7,365 nt of DNA. Source: JASUTC01 sp964604305. GTDB lineage: Bacteria > Thermotogota > Thermotogae > MWEM01. The position numbers were made by a program, and so were the translations under genes. The DNA lies in contig CAZRYM010000096.1 of assembly GCA_964604305.1 (NCBI GenBank), forward strand, positions 1-7,365, written 5' to 3'. Below are positions 1 through 5,097 of the stretch, piece after piece. The notes below the pieces were generated by a model that was not told the DNA's origin, made no database searches, and was given only the letters and a program-made list of their open reading frames with translations. The stretch's first letter is position 1. The number at the start of each line of letters is the position of its first letter.

Positions 1-51
1 AATGGAATTTCACAGCTTATGAAAATTGCGGAGTACAGCCTTGAATCATGA
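1..51 (+). CDS. possible C-terminal tail of a rightward gene (partial)
   Basis: Frame 1 is open from the window edge to a TGA at 49-51 and would encode a 16-residue tail, NGISQLMKIAEYSLES. The composition is protein-like, and a rightward gene ending here would converge with the PAP2 gene that ends at 172. Seventeen codons are too few to prove coding. A minus-strand frame starting near position 56 is also open to the edge but has no good ribosome binding site. Nothing can be said about function. Confidence 0.22.
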   Translation, partial: NGISQLMKIAEYSLES

Positions 52-55
52 TTCA
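42..55. repeat. 14-base perfect palindrome TGAATCATGATTCA
   Basis: The sequence is identical to its own reverse complement over 14 bases. It overlaps the possible stop codon at 49-51. It has no T-tract or spacer, so it does not look like a terminator; it could be a protein binding site or chance in AT-rich DNA. Confidence 0.4.
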
Positions 56-171
56 TAAAACGCCCGAATTCTAAAAAGATTATTAGATATTCCGAATATT
101 GTGTATTTTCCGCAACTTTTTATTCAACATAATGGCTTTAAAAAGTCACAAAAGTTCTTTCGCACGATTAT

Positions 172-1041
172 TTACAACTTCACCCTTTTAAACACCCAAG
201 GGGCTCCGCCTGTGAGCCAAAATCCCAAACAGCCGTATCGGATCAGGTCAGCTATTCTTTGTTCAAAGGGCAGGATAAGCTTGAATCCTTCTTTAATGAG
301 CAGTGTGATGCCTATTCCAATGATTAGTTTGAGCAATTGTTTGTAAAACTTGTTTTTCACTTGAAAACCGATAAACTTGTTCTCAAACATATATCCCAAA
401 AGGAACCCTATGGAACTGCCCAGGGAAACCACCATATTTTTGTCATCCGCAGTGACTGTTCCGGTGAAAAAGGGGATGAGGTAAATGATGACAAAGGGTA
501 CCAACACAAGCCACAAATACAAGAAGTTCTTCTTTTTAAGCGAATAATCAAACAGGTAAGTTACAAAAAGCACCCAAAGGATGGCAAAAAACATCCCGCC
601 AAGTATATCCGTTAACCAGTGAACCCCCAGGTACAATCTGGAAAACGCCACCAACAGAGACATTACGATACCCAAAATCCATACGGATCTCTTCCTAAAA
701 TACAACATAATTCCCAACCAAAAGGAAGTGGCTCCTTGTGTATGACCACTTGGAAAGGAAGAACCACCGGCTGTGTGAACTCGCTGAGATTCAATACCTT
801 CAACACCTATGGGTCTGTCAAAGCGAAAAATGCTCTTTAGAAAGGGATTAAGGATTGAACTGGTTAAAAAGGCAAAACCGATTCTATATCCCGCTCGCTT
901 ATCATAACACCATAAAAACCAGGCAGCCACAAAGATAAAAAAGGTTTCCTCCGCCGTTATGGTAATCATTTGAAAAAGGACATCCAAAAAAGGATTGCTG
1001 ATACTTTGAATAAATTTCAGTAACTCAATTTGCCATTCCAT
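172..1041 (-). CDS. PAP2-family membrane phosphatase
   Basis: This 289-residue integral membrane protein belongs to the type 2 phosphatidic acid phosphatase (PAP2) superfamily. The family removes phosphate from lipid phosphates or pyrophosphates, such as phosphatidate, phosphatidylglycerophosphate or undecaprenyl pyrophosphate, at the outer face of the membrane. All three catalytic motifs are intact: KxxxxxxRP (K69 to R76-P77), PSGH (97-100) and SRxxxxxHxxxD (S134-R135, H141, D145). H100 and H141 are the expected phosphoryl-transfer residues. Hydrophobic segments flank the motifs, and the region after about residue 170 adds further membrane helices. The ATG at 1039-1041 is preceded by a GGGGGGA ribosome binding site. 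The gene follows the 1238-2938 gene on the same strand after a 196-base gap with its own candidate promoter, so it is probably a separate unit. The substrate cannot be read from the motifs. Confidence 0.93.
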   Translation of the reverse strand: MEWQIELLKFIQSISNPFLDVLFQMITITAEETFFIFVAAWFLWCYDKRAGYRIGFAFLTSSILNPFLKSIFRFDRPIGVEGIESQRVHTAGGSSFPSGHTQGATSFWLGIMLYFRKRSVWILGIVMSLLVAFSRLYLGVHWLTDILGGMFFAILWVLFVTYLFDYSLKKKNFLYLWLVLVPFVIIYLIPFFTGTVTADDKNMVVSLGSSIGFLLGYMFENKFIGFQVKNKFYKQLLKLIIGIGITLLIKEGFKLILPFEQRIADLIRYGCLGFWLTGGAPWVFKRVKL

Positions 1042-1087
1042 GAAAATCCCCCCGAAAAATAATCTTGCCGGATATGCAACTGGATAC

Positions 1088-1116
1088 TGCTGAAAACCCT
1101 CACCTGTCTTCCAGCA
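1088..1116 (-). other. leader hairpin upstream of the PAP2 gene
   Basis: In the minus-strand transcript, TGCTGGAA and TTTCAGCA can pair to give about 8 bp including one G-U, enclosing a 13-base loop. It lies between the candidate -10 box at 1120-1125 and the start at 1041. It matches no riboswitch I recognise and has no T-tract, so its role is unknown. Confidence 0.25.
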
Positions 1117-1119
1117 ACT

Positions 1120-1125
1120 ATTATA
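1120..1125 (-). promoter_or_regulatory. candidate -10 box for the PAP2 gene
   Basis: The minus strand reads TATAAT here, about 79 bases before the PAP2 start codon. No good TTGACA-like -35 box is found 16-18 bases upstream and there is no TG extension, so this is only a candidate. Confidence 0.35.
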
Positions 1126-1237
1126 ACTTATTTAAACTGGAATAGTACTACATCTACTGAATTTTTTGGTCTATACAAAATGGATTGCTTGAGCTGATTT
1201 CCACCTTTCTTGATGTGAACCCTTTTTGGTGTTTAAC

Positions 1238-2938
1238 TTAAAACCCCTTCAATTCCAAAAGTTTTAGGATATCCTTTTTATGTGATCCTAATGACCAAAA
1301 AGCAATATAGCTAAATAATTCGGAAAGCTTCATTTTCTCACAGAACTCTAATATAATCCTGTGGTTTGGGTCATTTTTTCTTGTGGATAAAACATCTTCC
1401 GGACTAAATTTCCATTCAATGGATCTGTATCTAATATACTGTCTGAAAAAGAGTGAGATGAGTTCATGGTTTCTAGTTCCTTTTATACCTGAAATGAACC
1501 GGATTAAACGAGAAAAGTCTTCTCTTTTTTTGATTTTTACAAAAAGTTTTTCAATCAAGTCAATTCTTGCCCGGTAAAACGGATTTTTACGACTATAAAA
1601 GATGTTAAAGAACCGGATTCTATTTTTTTCTTCTATAATATAGTTATACAAATCGTTTAAATCAAGTTTGAAAAAAGCGGCAATATCAATGTGTTCATAA
1701 AAAACAGCTGCAAAGTAGTTTCTTAGGTTTATTTTTTCCCTTTCAAATTTAGAACACGCTTTGAACTGCTGCCAATTGTGTTGAAACGCATCTTTTTCTC
1801 TTTTAATCAGCAAAAGTTCATTCAATATCTTGGGATTATCGTAAGAAATTTCCAATTCAAGTGTATCCATGATTTTTTCCATAGTTTTAAAACTGATTTT
1901 CTCCGTCCGGCCTTTTAAAATTGAATAAACAGCTGCAGGAGAAATCTGACTCGCCTTTGCGAATTCATTTGGCCGTCTGATTCTATCGGATAAAAATGAT
2001 TTAAGCCCTTTGGTATTTTTTATACTTTTGATATTATTCGAACGTTCATAATCATAAAACACGTATTTGAGTATGTATTGATTTTGCTTATAAAGAGGGT
2101 TTTTTGAAGCAGGTTGAGTTTGAGTATCTTTTTTAAAGAAATAGATAAAAAACTGTCCAAAGATAAAAAATAAAGGGTCTCTGACTGTTTTAAAAGTAGT
2201 AATAATAGTATCTAAATAGTTTATAATGGAATACGCATCTTCAAGATAAAAACCGCAATAATAGGCTAATTCTCCCGCGAATTCACTTGCTTTATTGATG
2301 TCTGTTTTTATGTTGTACCAGGTTGCATTGTTTAATCCGGATAAAAGAAAAGTTGGATGGGGGTACATCTTTGCATTTTCAGACGCCTCAAAAAAAATAT
2401 TACAAATTTTTTCCGTTCTTTCAGAAATCTCCTGTTTTTCAATCTTTTTTCTTTTTTTTTCCATCTGTAGAATATTTAGCATCTTAAAAGCTTCAGCATG
2501 CAGATTGATTGCATTGTCCAGTTCGTCTTTTTGATAAATCGCACTCCACATTCTGAATTCTTTAGAACTGTATTCTTTAGTGTAAGCGTTGTTACTCTTA
2601 AGGCCCTTCCCAATTATTGTTCTGAAATCTTGGGGAATTTTTTTAAACTCTCTAATCAACTTCCGGTATAGTTTTTTATTTAATTCTCTTTTTGTCAGAT
2701 TTTTCGCTACATCAAGTTTATCACTCAATAAAAGATATTTGATCCCGGAATTTCGGCATTTTTGAATAGTGGAATCAATTTGCTCAAAAAGTTCATCCGT
2801 ACTCAAAACCCATTTATCCTTTAACAGGTGAAGGTAAAGTCTGATATCACGGTTATCAGCATATTCTTCTAAAAATGAAGTAAAAGGTTTTGAGAATTGG
2901 CCATAGGAAATGATTGGAATGATATCCCTGACGTACAT
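1238..2938 (-). CDS. 566-aa protein with central Xre/Cro-like helix-turn-helix
   Basis: I do not recognise this protein as a named family. Residues about 311-362 form a plausible Xre/Cro helix-turn-helix: FAKASQISPAAVYSILKG is a typical helix 2-turn-helix 3, followed by a KTMEKIMDTLEL-like last helix. It is therefore probably a DNA-binding regulator. The HTH lies in the middle, not at the N-terminus as in most Xre regulators. About 300 mostly helical residues precede it, including a lysine-rich charged stretch at 159-176, and about 200 helical residues rich in Phe, Tyr, Lys and Arg follow. No signal peptide or clear membrane anchor is seen; the short hydrophobic run at 254-268 is probably a buried helix. 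The ATG at 2936-2938 has an AGGGGG ribosome binding site 4 bases away. The gene is divergent from a small secreted-peptide gene and is AT-rich. A peptide-responsive regulator is possible but is inference. Confidence 0.8.
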   Translation of the reverse strand: MYVRDIIPIISYGQFSKPFTSFLEEYADNRDIRLYLHLLKDKWVLSTDELFEQIDSTIQKCRNSGIKYLLLSDKLDVAKNLTKRELNKKLYRKLIREFKKIPQDFRTIIGKGLKSNNAYTKEYSSKEFRMWSAIYQKDELDNAINLHAEAFKMLNILQMEKKRKKIEKQEISERTEKICNIFFEASENAKMYPHPTFLLSGLNNATWYNIKTDINKASEFAGELAYYCGFYLEDAYSIINYLDTIITTFKTVRDPLFFIFGQFFIYFFKKDTQTQPASKNPLYKQNQYILKYVFYDYERSNNIKSIKNTKGLKSFLSDRIRRPNEFAKASQISPAAVYSILKGRTEKISFKTMEKIMDTLELEISYDNPKILNELLLIKREKDAFQHNWQQFKACSKFEREKINLRNYFAAVFYEHIDIAAFFKLDLNDLYNYIIEEKNRIRFFNIFYSRKNPFYRARIDLIEKLFVKIKKREDFSRLIRFISGIKGTRNHELISLFFRQYIRYRSIEWKFSPEDVLSTRKNDPNHRIILEFCEKMKLSELFSYIAFWSLGSHKKDILKLLELKGF

Positions 2939-2950
2939 ACTGCCCCCTAA

Positions 2951-2979
2951 TGTAATTTATATATATAAAAAAAATTACA
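2951..2979. repeat. inverted repeat TGTAATTT-N13-AAATTACA
   Basis: Two perfect 8-base arms, at 2951-2958 and 2972-2979, flank an A/T-only 13-base spacer. The repeat lies just upstream of the ribosome binding site of the 566-residue gene and downstream of its likely promoter. It could be an operator or a leader hairpin. Its right arm is shared with the palindrome at 2974-2988. Confidence 0.55.
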
Positions 2980-2988
2980 AAGTGTAAT
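2974..2988. promoter_or_regulatory. 15-base palindrome ATTACA-AAG-TGTAAT, candidate operator
   Basis: Two inverted 6-base half-sites are separated by 3 bases, a common geometry for a dimeric repressor. Further copies of the half-site lie at 2951-2956 and 3091-3096 in the same intergenic region. The most economical reading is that it binds the neighbouring HTH protein (autoregulation), but this is not shown by the sequence. Confidence 0.45.
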
Positions 2989-3017
2989 ATGAATCTTGAA
3001 ATGAACTATACATAGGG

Positions 3018-3026
3018 ATTATAACA
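3018..3026 (-). promoter_or_regulatory. extended -10 promoter for the 566-aa HTH gene
   Basis: The minus strand reads TGTTATAAT, an extended -10 (TG-N-TATAAT). No good -35 box is present, which extended -10 promoters tolerate. Transcription would start near 3011, leaving a leader of about 70 bases that contains the ATTACA/TGTAAT palindromes. Confidence 0.5.
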
Positions 3027-3090
3027 CACTTTTTTATGTTTTATTTTCCTTTAGTGCTAATCGTTGCAGATTGTTTGCCTTAAACACTGC

Positions 3091-3096
3091 ATTACA
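3091..3096 (+). promoter_or_regulatory. isolated ATTACA half-site upstream of the peptide promoter
   Basis: This is a fourth copy of the 6-mer found in the palindromes at 2951-2988. It sits about 15 bases before the -35 box of the secreted-peptide gene, a position suited to an activator or to looping with the other sites. It is a short motif and could be chance. Confidence 0.25.
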
Positions 3097-3111
3097 AAAT
3101 TCCTTTTCAGT

Positions 3112-3139
3112 TTGCAAGTCATATCAGTTTGTATATAAT
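3112..3139 (+). promoter_or_regulatory. sigma-A-type promoter for the small secreted-peptide gene
   Basis: TTGCAA (3112-3117) and a perfect TATAAT (3134-3139) are spaced by 16 bases. Transcription would start near 3146, about 25 bases before the ATG at 3171. This is the best-formed promoter in the window. Confidence 0.6.
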
Positions 3140-3170
3140 GATAATATCTAACTTTTTAAGGGTGATAGAA

Positions 3171-3314
3171 ATGAAAAAAATGATGATTGTAGCTATTTTG
3201 TTTTTGGTTTCATTATCGATTACTTTTGCCGGTCCTTCTTTTCCGGATAAAGAAACAGATTCGATTTTTCCAATTGGAGGAGTTTGCTGCAGTTTAGAAA
3301 ATTCCAATTATTGA
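3171..3314 (+). CDS. 47-aa secreted small peptide precursor, unknown function
   Basis: The peptide starts with a basic MKKMM, followed by a hydrophobic core (residues 6-18) and a T-F-A cleavage site, so signal peptidase I would probably cut after A20. The remaining 27 residues would begin GPSFPDKE and end CCSLENSNY. The ATG at 3171 is preferred over the in-frame ATG at 3129 because AAGGGTGAT lies just upstream at suitable spacing, the promoter's start point falls between the two, and the signal peptide begins there. It is the first gene of a likely two-gene unit, 35 bases before the 69-residue gene. It is divergent from the 566-residue HTH gene, the layout of some pheromone/regulator pairs. 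The two adjacent cysteines (39-40) could instead form disulfides in an extracellular peptide. No family is recognised, and such a short ORF could also be fortuitous. Confidence 0.6.
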   Translation: MKKMMIVAILFLVSLSITFAGPSFPDKETDSIFPIGGVCCSLENSNY

Positions 3315-3349
3315 TCAGGTCCATTTAGAAATAGATAAAGGAGGAAGTT

Positions 3350-3559
3350 ATGATAGAAGACATATACAGACCTTCTAATTTCAAGCGTCATTTTGAGCAA
3401 AACAGAATTGAGTTTTTAACGAGTTTTTACGATCAAAAAAGTGACGTTAAAACTTTTCTTATGAATAAATTTAAAAATGCAGATATGAAACACATCACTT
3501 TATGTGAATTGTGTATGATGATAAAAAAAGAACTTGGATATGATATAAAAAAAACCTAG
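3350..3559 (+). CDS. 69-aa soluble small protein, unknown function
   Basis: The start is well supported: AAGGAGG at 3338-3344 is followed by a 5-base spacer and ATG. The protein is charged and probably helical, with no signal peptide or membrane segment. The C-terminal half contains a C52-x-x-C55 pair inside a likely helix (TLCELCMM) and ends in a Lys-rich tail. It follows the secreted-peptide gene by 35 bases with no terminator between them, so the two are probably co-transcribed. The bidirectional hairpin at 3654-3716 would end the transcript. I do not recognise a family. A small regulator or partner of the 566-residue protein, or an immunity/antitoxin-like protein, are possibilities, but nothing in the sequence selects one. 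Confidence 0.68.
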   Translation: MIEDIYRPSNFKRHFEQNRIEFLTSFYDQKSDVKTFLMNKFKNADMKHITLCELCMMIKKELGYDIKKT

Positions 3560-3653
3560 TATATTTATAATATATCTTTCGCAACCATTTTTGTTAACTA
3601 ATACTCGGTCTTCACAAGCAATTTAAATAATCCCGCTTTTTCTTAAAAATATT

Positions 3654-3716
3654 AGTCCGAAGTTTTCACCTGACAGAAATTCAAGTCAGAAAAAACTATC
3701 GGACTGATCTTTTTTT
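3654..3716. terminator. bidirectional Rho-independent terminator
   Basis: AGTCCGAAGTTTT (3654-3666) pairs with AAAACT-A-TCGGACT (3692-3705), giving 13 bp with one bulged base. An inner CTGAC/GTCAG stem (3670-3674 with 3685-3689) lies within it. On the plus strand it is followed by GATC and seven T (3710-3716), serving the 69-residue gene. On the minus strand it is followed by AATATTTTT, serving the partner-switching operon, whose last stop codon overlaps the plus-strand T-tract. Confidence 0.85.
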
Positions 3717-4119
3717 ATTCAACAATTTTTTCAATGACTAAAATATTCTCCCCGTTATTATAGGCGTATGTCACATTATCCGTCATGCTTTTAACCATGT
3801 GGATGCCCAGGCCTCCAATATCTCTTTCGTGTGCCTGGAGGCTGGTGTCCACTTCCGACTGTGACAAGGGGTCGAAAGGCGTTCCGCTGTCTTTGAAGGT
3901 GAATCGGAGGGTTTTGTCTTCTTGTTCAAAGTCTATTTCCAATTCTCCCGGTTCTTCAGTGTAGGCGTAATTGATGATGTTGACAATGATTTCCTCACTG
4001 ACCGTCAATAGGGAGAAGATGTTTTTTTGCGGGACATCAATGCTTTTTAGGGACTCTTCTACAAACCCTATAAATAAATCGAAATGTCGCATATCGGCTT
4101 TTAACTTGATTCGCTTCAA
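3715..4119 (-). CDS. RsbW/SpoIIAB-like GHKL ATPase (serine kinase, anti-sigma type)
   Basis: This 134-residue protein has the histidine-kinase-like ATPase fold of anti-sigma-factor serine kinases (HATPase_c_2). These proteins use ATP to phosphorylate a STAS antagonist and otherwise bind a sigma factor or other partner. Visible boxes are the N-box EEIIVNIINYAY (residues 42-53, with N47 as the metal ligand), the G1 box DSGTPFDP (77-84) and the G2 region GGLGIHMVKS (102-111). The length is usual for the family. The start is a TTG at 4117-4119 with GGGAGGT nine bases upstream; the next ATG (residue 10) is too far from that site. It is the last gene of a four-gene operon, 36 bases after its probable substrate, the STAS protein. 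No sigma factor lies in the operon, so the final target is unknown. Confidence 0.9.
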   Translation of the reverse strand: MKRIKLKADMRHFDLFIGFVEESLKSIDVPQKNIFSLLTVSEEIIVNIINYAYTEEPGELEIDFEQEDKTLRFTFKDSGTPFDPLSQSEVDTSLQAHERDIGGLGIHMVKSMTDNVTYAYNNGENILVIEKIVE

Positions 4120-4127
4120 ATTGATTG

Positions 4128-4134
4128 ACCTCCC
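4128..4134 (-). promoter_or_regulatory. ribosome binding site deciding a TTG start (kinase gene)
   Basis: The minus strand reads GGGAGGT, with nine bases from GGAGG to the TTG at 4117-4119. It supports that start over the ATG nine codons downstream. Confidence 0.75.
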
Positions 4135-4155
4135 GCAAAGATACGAAATGTTTCT

Positions 4156-4458
4156 TTATGACAGATCCATGATCTTCATAAAGCCTGTTGCCTCAAATAT
4201 TTCCTTGACCACTTCATTGGCCCCGGTGATCTTCATTTTTGTTCCCATGGCGTTGATTTTCTTCTGTGCGCTTAAAAGGACTCTTAATCCAGAACTGCTG
4301 ATATAATCCAGGGCGGAAAAGTCAAATGTGAGGTTGACGCCCTCATTATCCAACACCCCTTCCAATTCTTCTTCAAGTTGTCCGGAAGTGATGGTGTCCA
4401 GTCTTCCTGTCAGTTCAATTTTTACGGCATTTCCATCGGTTGTTTTTTTGATTTCCAT
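4156..4458 (-). CDS. STAS-domain anti-sigma factor antagonist
   Basis: This 100-residue single-domain STAS protein is of the SpoIIAA/RsbV type. Such proteins bind the partner kinase when unphosphorylated and are released when it phosphorylates a conserved serine. The phosphorylation loop is seen as DYISSSGLRVLL (residues 51-62). By alignment with SpoIIAA (D-S-S-G-L), S55 is the expected phosphosite, and the preceding Asp is replaced by S54, a variation I believe also occurs in other STAS antagonists. The N-terminal EIKKTTDGNAVKIELTGRLD is the usual first strands of the fold. The ATG at 4456-4458 has an AAAGGGGAAG ribosome binding site. It lies 12 bases after the 199-residue gene and 36 bases before the kinase gene. 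Its phosphatase is most likely the SpoIIE-type protein at the head of the operon. Confidence 0.93.
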   Translation of the reverse strand: MEIKKTTDGNAVKIELTGRLDTITSGQLEEELEGVLDNEGVNLTFDFSALDYISSSGLRVLLSAQKKINAMGTKMKITGANEVVKEIFEATGFMKIMDLS

Positions 4459-4470
4459 TTGTCTTCCCCT

Positions 4471-5070
4471 TTATTTTTTAGACTTTTTGATAGTAAGTTC
4501 GATCTTTTTCAAAGCAATGGATACGATGATATCATCGGCAAATTTTTCGATGATTGATTTTTCAATATCCGTCAAGACTTCGTCTTTTTCCTCAACCTTT
4601 TCTTTGTCTTCATCCTTCATGGACCAAGCTGCTTTTCCGGTGGGAGTGATAACAGAAGAATAGATAACCATATCATTAGACATCTCATAAAAGATAAACG
4701 GATTCTCTCCCACTACACTGTCTGAGGCGATATAGTCGATGAAACTGGAGATTTTCCCCATTATCCCTTTTCGTGCTGTGTTTTTTTTGTTTTTGGAAAG
4801 TTCGATGAGCCTTTTTCTCTCTTCCGAATCGATGTCTGCACTCGCTTCCAGATGGATTTCGAAATCGTTGTCTTTTTCTTCCACCCACAAAGTACCGCTG
4901 TTAACACCTATAAGGGAAGAAAAGGCGTTGATCGCTTCTTCTGCCAATAATCGGGCAAAGGCTGCGTCTTTCTCGTCAAATCCAAATGAAACGGCACCTT
5001 GCTCAACACCATCAAGAGCCTTTTCTTCAGTAGCGATACTGCCATCAAGCTTTAAATAGTCCTTTTTCAT
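4471..5070 (-). CDS. 199-aa partner-switching operon protein, degenerate GHKL ATPase-like
   Basis: No standard family name is assigned with certainty. Residues about 37-80 (ARLLAEEAINAFSSL, then LWVEEKDNDFEIHLEAS) look like the first helix with an N-box-like E44-E45-x-x-N48, followed by the next beta strands, of an RsbW-type fold. No G1 or G2 glycine boxes can be seen, so ATP binding is doubtful. Later segments are a Lys-rich NTARKGIMGKISSFID (97-112) and a C-terminal EKSIIEKFADDIIVSIALKKIELTIKKS. From memory, proteins with this pattern occur beside STAS and RsbW genes in other clostridia; a profile search could confirm that. It is soluble, with no signal peptide. GGAGGT precedes the ATG at 5068-5070. 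It lies 27 bases after the phosphatase gene and 12 bases before the STAS gene, so it is probably a component or modulator of the same switch. Confidence 0.82.
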   Translation of the reverse strand: MKKDYLKLDGSIATEEKALDGVEQGAVSFGFDEKDAAFARLLAEEAINAFSSLIGVNSGTLWVEEKDNDFEIHLEASADIDSEERKRLIELSKNKKNTARKGIMGKISSFIDYIASDSVVGENPFIFYEMSNDMVIYSSVITPTGKAAWSMKDEDKEKVEEKDEVLTDIEKSIIEKFADDIIVSIALKKIELTIKKSKK

Positions 5071-5097
5071 AAATTACCTCCATTTGTTTTGTTTCAC

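Noticed and set aside
337..840. Two rightward frames (337-615 and 619-840) inside the PAP2 gene
   Set aside because: They are antisense to a gene with all catalytic motifs intact, lack ribosome binding sites, and have unprotein-like compositions rich in Lys, Gln and Gly.
1042..1120. Riboswitch in the leader of the PAP2 gene
   Set aside because: Only one simple hairpin can be formed by eye, and no conserved core of a known riboswitch (for example c-di-GMP, SAM or TPP) is seen.
1124..1237. Intrinsic terminator after the 566-residue HTH gene
   Set aside because: No stable stem followed by a T-run is found on the minus strand; only a 4-base CACC/GGTG pairing is possible, so readthrough into the PAP2 gene cannot be excluded.
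2295..2534. Rightward 79-codon frame inside the 566-residue HTH gene
   Set aside because: It is the antisense reading of a Lys/Glu-rich helical region, which gives Phe/Ser/Leu runs that mimic a membrane protein.
3129..3170. Longer version of the secreted peptide starting at the ATG at 3129
   Set aside because: That start overlaps the -10 box at 3134-3139 and would lie before the predicted transcription start; the ATG at 3171 has a ribosome binding site and begins the signal peptide.
3119..3307. Leftward 62-codon frame opposite the small secreted-peptide gene
   Set aside because: The plus-strand frame has a promoter, ribosome binding site and a real signal peptide; the opposite frame has none of these.
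3171..3314. The small peptide as an AgrD-type cyclic peptide or a double-glycine bacteriocin
   Set aside because: There is no AgrB-like or peptidase-containing ABC transporter gene nearby, no LSxxEL-type leader before the GG at 36-37, and the N-terminus is a standard secretory signal.
4328..5059. Rightward frames (4328-4663 and 4739-5059) in the operon region
   Set aside because: They are antisense shadows of the STAS and 199-residue genes, rich in Ser, Phe and Leu, without ribosome binding sites.
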